NCBI RefSeq assembly: GCF_900086725.1
Contig: NZ_LT574837.1
Span: forward strand, 373,802-437,801
Reading direction: 5' to 3'
DNA length: 64,000 nucleotides
From: Bariatricus massiliensis
GTDB taxonomy: Bacteria; Bacillota; Clostridia; Lachnospirales; Lachnospiraceae
Positions 62,034 to 64,000 of this stretch are shown here, piece by piece. Numbering within the stretch: position 1 is the first letter of the stretch; each line of letters opens with the position of its first letter. The position numbers and the translations under genes are program-made. The notes beneath the pieces are model-generated. The model was not told where the DNA came from and made no database searches. It saw nothing but the letters and a program-made list of their open reading frames with translations.

Positions 62034-62060
62034 AAATAGGTCAGCCGCAAGGACTGACCT
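62034..62060 (-). terminator. Expression-platform terminator of the SAM riboswitch
   Basis: AGGTCAG/CTGACCT stem with a 9-base loop, followed by ATTTTG, starting 18 bases after the riboswitch P1 stem. Confidence 0.7.
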
Positions 62061-62077
62061 GATTATTCGCATCAATC

Positions 62078-62178
62078 CTCTTATTGTTCGATTGCTCGCT
62101 CAGGTTGGCACCTTCCGTTTCCGGGGTTGCCGTGGCTTCGCAGGTCCTTTGTACCTCCACCACTCTGAATAAGAGAAA
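62078..62178 (-). promoter_or_regulatory. SAM-I (S-box) riboswitch
   Basis: On the minus strand the core elements occur in order: P1 strand CTCTTATT, AGAGTGGTGGAGG, GAAGCCACGGCAACC, AAGGTGCCAACCTG and the closing AATAAGAG. These match the SAM-I consensus. It binds S-adenosylmethionine and controls metK, the next gene downstream. Confidence 0.93.
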
Positions 62179-62206
62179 GTTCGTATATTTAATTTCTACG
62201 TTGCCT

Positions 62207-62235
62207 ATAATAGCACTAATATGATAATCCGTCAA
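62207..62235 (-). promoter_or_regulatory. Promoter of the riboswitch-metK transcript
   Basis: TTGACG (62,235-62,230) and TATTAT (62,212-62,207) with a 17-base spacer, about 30 bases before the riboswitch P1 stem. Confidence 0.75.
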
Positions 62236-62259
62236 TATGCATTTAATGGATTTTGCTTT

Positions 62260-63552
62260 TTAGGAAACCTTAAGCTTGAACTTTTGAATTTCCCGCTCAG
62301 TGGAAACGCGCTCAATGACGGCTCCCAGACCTCTGAGTTTTTCTTCGAAGCATTCGTAGCCTCTCTGGATATATACGATGTCGTCAACGATTGTCACGCC
62401 GTCCGTCGCAAGTCCGGCAATCACAAGGGCCGCGCCTGCACGGAGATCGGGAGCGCTCACTCTTGCGCCCGAAAAGCTGCTTACGCCCTCGATTGTCGCA
62501 GAATTTCCTTCGATTTTAACATTGGCCCCCATACGTGCCAGTTCATCCAAATATTTGAATCTATTTTCAAAAATACTCTCTGTAATCGTACTTGTCCCTT
62601 TGCACAGAGCTAAAGTGACGCCGATCTGGGGCTGCATATCGGTCGGGAATCCGGGATAAGGCAGTGTTTTTACCTGTGTATTGCTCAGGTCTCCCTTGGA
62701 AACCACGCGCACTGCGTCATCAAATTCTTCCACTTCACACCCAATTTCCAGCAATTTGGCGATGGTCGCCTCCAAATGCTTCGGTATAACGTTCAGCACT
62801 GTCACATCCCCGCGGGTCGCGGCAGCCGCGAACATAAATGTGCCCGCCTCAATCTGATCGGGAATGATAGAGTAAGATGTCTTGTGAAGTCTCTGTACTC
62901 CACGGATTTTAATCACGTCGGTTCCGGCGCCTCGGATGTTTGCCCCCATACTATTCAAGAAGTTGGCAATATCAACCACATGAGGTTCCTTGGCAACATT
63001 TTCCATAATGGTCAGACCCTCTGCCATGGATGCCGCCATCATGACATTGATGGTCGCGCCCACGCTTACGACGTCAAAGTAAATATGCTTCCCTACAAGC
63101 CGGTCAGCCTCTGCTATTATCTTGCCATGTTCAATATCCACATCGGCCCCCAGCGCCCGAAAGCCCTTTAAGTGCTGGTCAATGGGACGGCTTCCGATAT
63201 TGCATCCTCCCGGAAGAGCCACTTCGGCATGTTTATATTTTCCAAGCAATGCGCCCAGCAAATAGTAAGATGCCCTAATCTTTTTAATATAATCATACTC
63301 AATATCGAAACTTCCGATATTTTTTCCGTTAATTTTAACAGTGTGACGGTCAATGCGCTTTACTTCTGCGCCGATACCGCTTATCGCTTCCAATAAAACA
63401 TTAATATCATTTACATCCGGAAGATTGTCAATTAAAACGGTTTCATCCGTCATTATAGCCGCAGCTAATATAGCAAGTGCTGCGTTTTTTGCTCCGCCTA
63501 TTTCTACTTCGCCAACAAGCGGATTGCCGCCCTTGATAATATATTGTTCCAT
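62260..63552 (-). CDS. murA: UDP-N-acetylglucosamine 1-carboxyvinyltransferase
   Basis: 430 aa. It catalyses the first committed step of peptidoglycan synthesis by transferring enolpyruvate to UDP-GlcNAc. The active-site cysteine C117 is in LPGGCNIGSRPIDQH, so fosfomycin can be expected to bind. GGAKNAAL near the start and PYPGFPTDMQPQ are diagnostic. Confidence 0.94.
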   Translation of the reverse strand: MEQYIIKGGNPLVGEVEIGGAKNAALAILAAAIMTDETVLIDNLPDVNDINVLLEAISGIGAEVKRIDRHTVKINGKNIGSFDIEYDYIKKIRASYYLLGALLGKYKHAEVALPGGCNIGSRPIDQHLKGFRALGADVDIEHGKIIAEADRLVGKHIYFDVVSVGATINVMMAASMAEGLTIMENVAKEPHVVDIANFLNSMGANIRGAGTDVIKIRGVQRLHKTSYSIIPDQIEAGTFMFAAAATRGDVTVLNVIPKHLEATIAKLLEIGCEVEEFDDAVRVVSKGDLSNTQVKTLPYPGFPTDMQPQIGVTLALCKGTSTITESIFENRFKYLDELARMGANVKIEGNSATIEGVSSFSGARVSAPDLRAGAALVIAGLATDGVTIVDDIVYIQRGYECFEEKLRGLGAVIERVSTEREIQKFKLKVS

Positions 63553-63721
63553 ATTACACCTCTACTGCTGGTTTCCTTCCCTCAAAGCTTCACTTACTTG
63601 TCTTTATATTTATTATTTCTAAAATAAAAAACCTCATACTTTTATATCACTGGCATTCCTGCCATTGTATGATGTTTTTTCCGATACTTTCAAATTTTAA
63701 TTGTTATGATATTCTCAAGAC

Positions 63722-63751
63722 AGTATAGCACATCCACATGGATTTTGTAAA
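63722..63751 (-). promoter_or_regulatory. Probable murA promoter
   Basis: TTTACA (63,751-63,746) and TATACT (63,727-63,722) with an 18-base spacer, in a 259-base gap between aroK and murA. The gap also holds a TAACATTTT/AAAATGTTA hairpin right after aroK that may be a weak terminator. Confidence 0.55.
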
Positions 63752-63811
63752 ATCTTTTCTACTCCCGAGCAAAGATTTTGTAAAATTTTTGTAACATTTT
63801 GTTGTAAAATG

Positions 63812-64000
63812 TTACCTTTTTTCCAATGCGTTCAGCACTTTTTCAATGGTTTCTTCCAAGTCGATCCCGTCTTCGCAAACGGTGATATCTGCATATTTTT
63901 CGAATAAAATTACGCGCTCATTGTATAAGTCTTGAAGTGTCTGGCCTTCTCTAAGTGTAACGCCACGTTTTTCGGCATTTTTCAAACGGCTTCGAATTGT
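63812..64000 (-). CDS. aroK: Shikimate kinase, C-terminal part
   Basis: 62 residues are in the window; the start lies beyond the right edge. RLKNAEKRGVTLREGQTLQDLYNERVILFEKYADITV is the lid-to-C-terminal region of shikimate kinase, and it ends LEETIEKVLNALEKR. The enzyme phosphorylates shikimate on the chorismate pathway. Confidence 0.8.
   Translation of the reverse strand, partial: TIRSRLKNAEKRGVTLREGQTLQDLYNERVILFEKYADITVCEDGIDLEETIEKVLNALEKR

Noticed and set aside
61558..62062. Short ORFs in the 119-bp repeats (MARRRKPRSGK... on minus)
   Set aside because: They repeat one another with the DNA period, lack ribosome binding sites and vary only as the repeat does; better read as non-coding.

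Overview
The window is Gram-positive, low-to-mid GC Firmicutes DNA, most likely a gut Lachnospiraceae (Clostridia). The chromosomal block at the right has lysS-greA-dusB-birA, a trkH/trkA pair, a SAM-I riboswitch upstream of metK, murA and aroK. Shine-Dalgarno sequences are strong (AAGGAGG type) throughout. Almost everything is coded on the minus strand, so gene order below is read right to left.

Positions 1 to about 48,000 are one large integrative conjugative element (ICE) holding two smaller mobilizable elements. The ICE backbone runs leftwards from parA/parB (42.4-40.7 kb) through a lipoprotein, a 1,416-aa adhesin-like surface protein, small conserved ORFs, a giant methylase-helicase, a toprim primase, DUF4314/DUF3846, DUF3789, mobC, a MobP relaxase, a PcfB-like protein and an ArdC-like protein, to the start of a VirD4 coupling protein. 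The part right of parA (43-47.9 kb) is cargo: a nucleoside phosphorylase, an ANT(6) aminoglycoside nucleotidyltransferase, a treble-clef repeat protein, a PAP2 phosphatase and an XRE membrane regulator.

Inserted element A (15,035-26,039, about 11.0 kb) carries tet(O). It holds a large serine recombinase, parB, a MobV relaxase, a RecA-like ATPase, sigma-like regulators and tnpV. It sits inside the methylase-helicase gene between helicase motifs V and VI. Joining the flanks at the shared GA dinucleotide restores an open frame of exactly 2,601 codons, so the ends are known to the base. Inserted element B (left edge to about 7,500) has a second serine recombinase, TnpV, a surface protein, an ATPase and a MobV relaxase, a layout like Tn4451. 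It interrupts virD4 and runs off the left edge. Both insertions hit genes the ICE probably needs for transfer or maintenance.

The most unusual feature is a complete tnpV gene with its own strong ribosome binding site, lying in a different frame inside the methylase-helicase ORF (31,721-32,074). Other points of note are a patatin-ornithine carbamoyltransferase fused ORF, three 119-bp tandem repeats between the SAM riboswitch and metK, a structured leader ahead of parA, and a sigma-like gene of element A broken by a stop codon.

From 48,094 to the right end the sequence is ordinary chromosome: translation and tRNA modification, biotin and arginine enzymes, a spore-type cell wall hydrolase, potassium uptake, a two-component system, metK, murA and the end of aroK.
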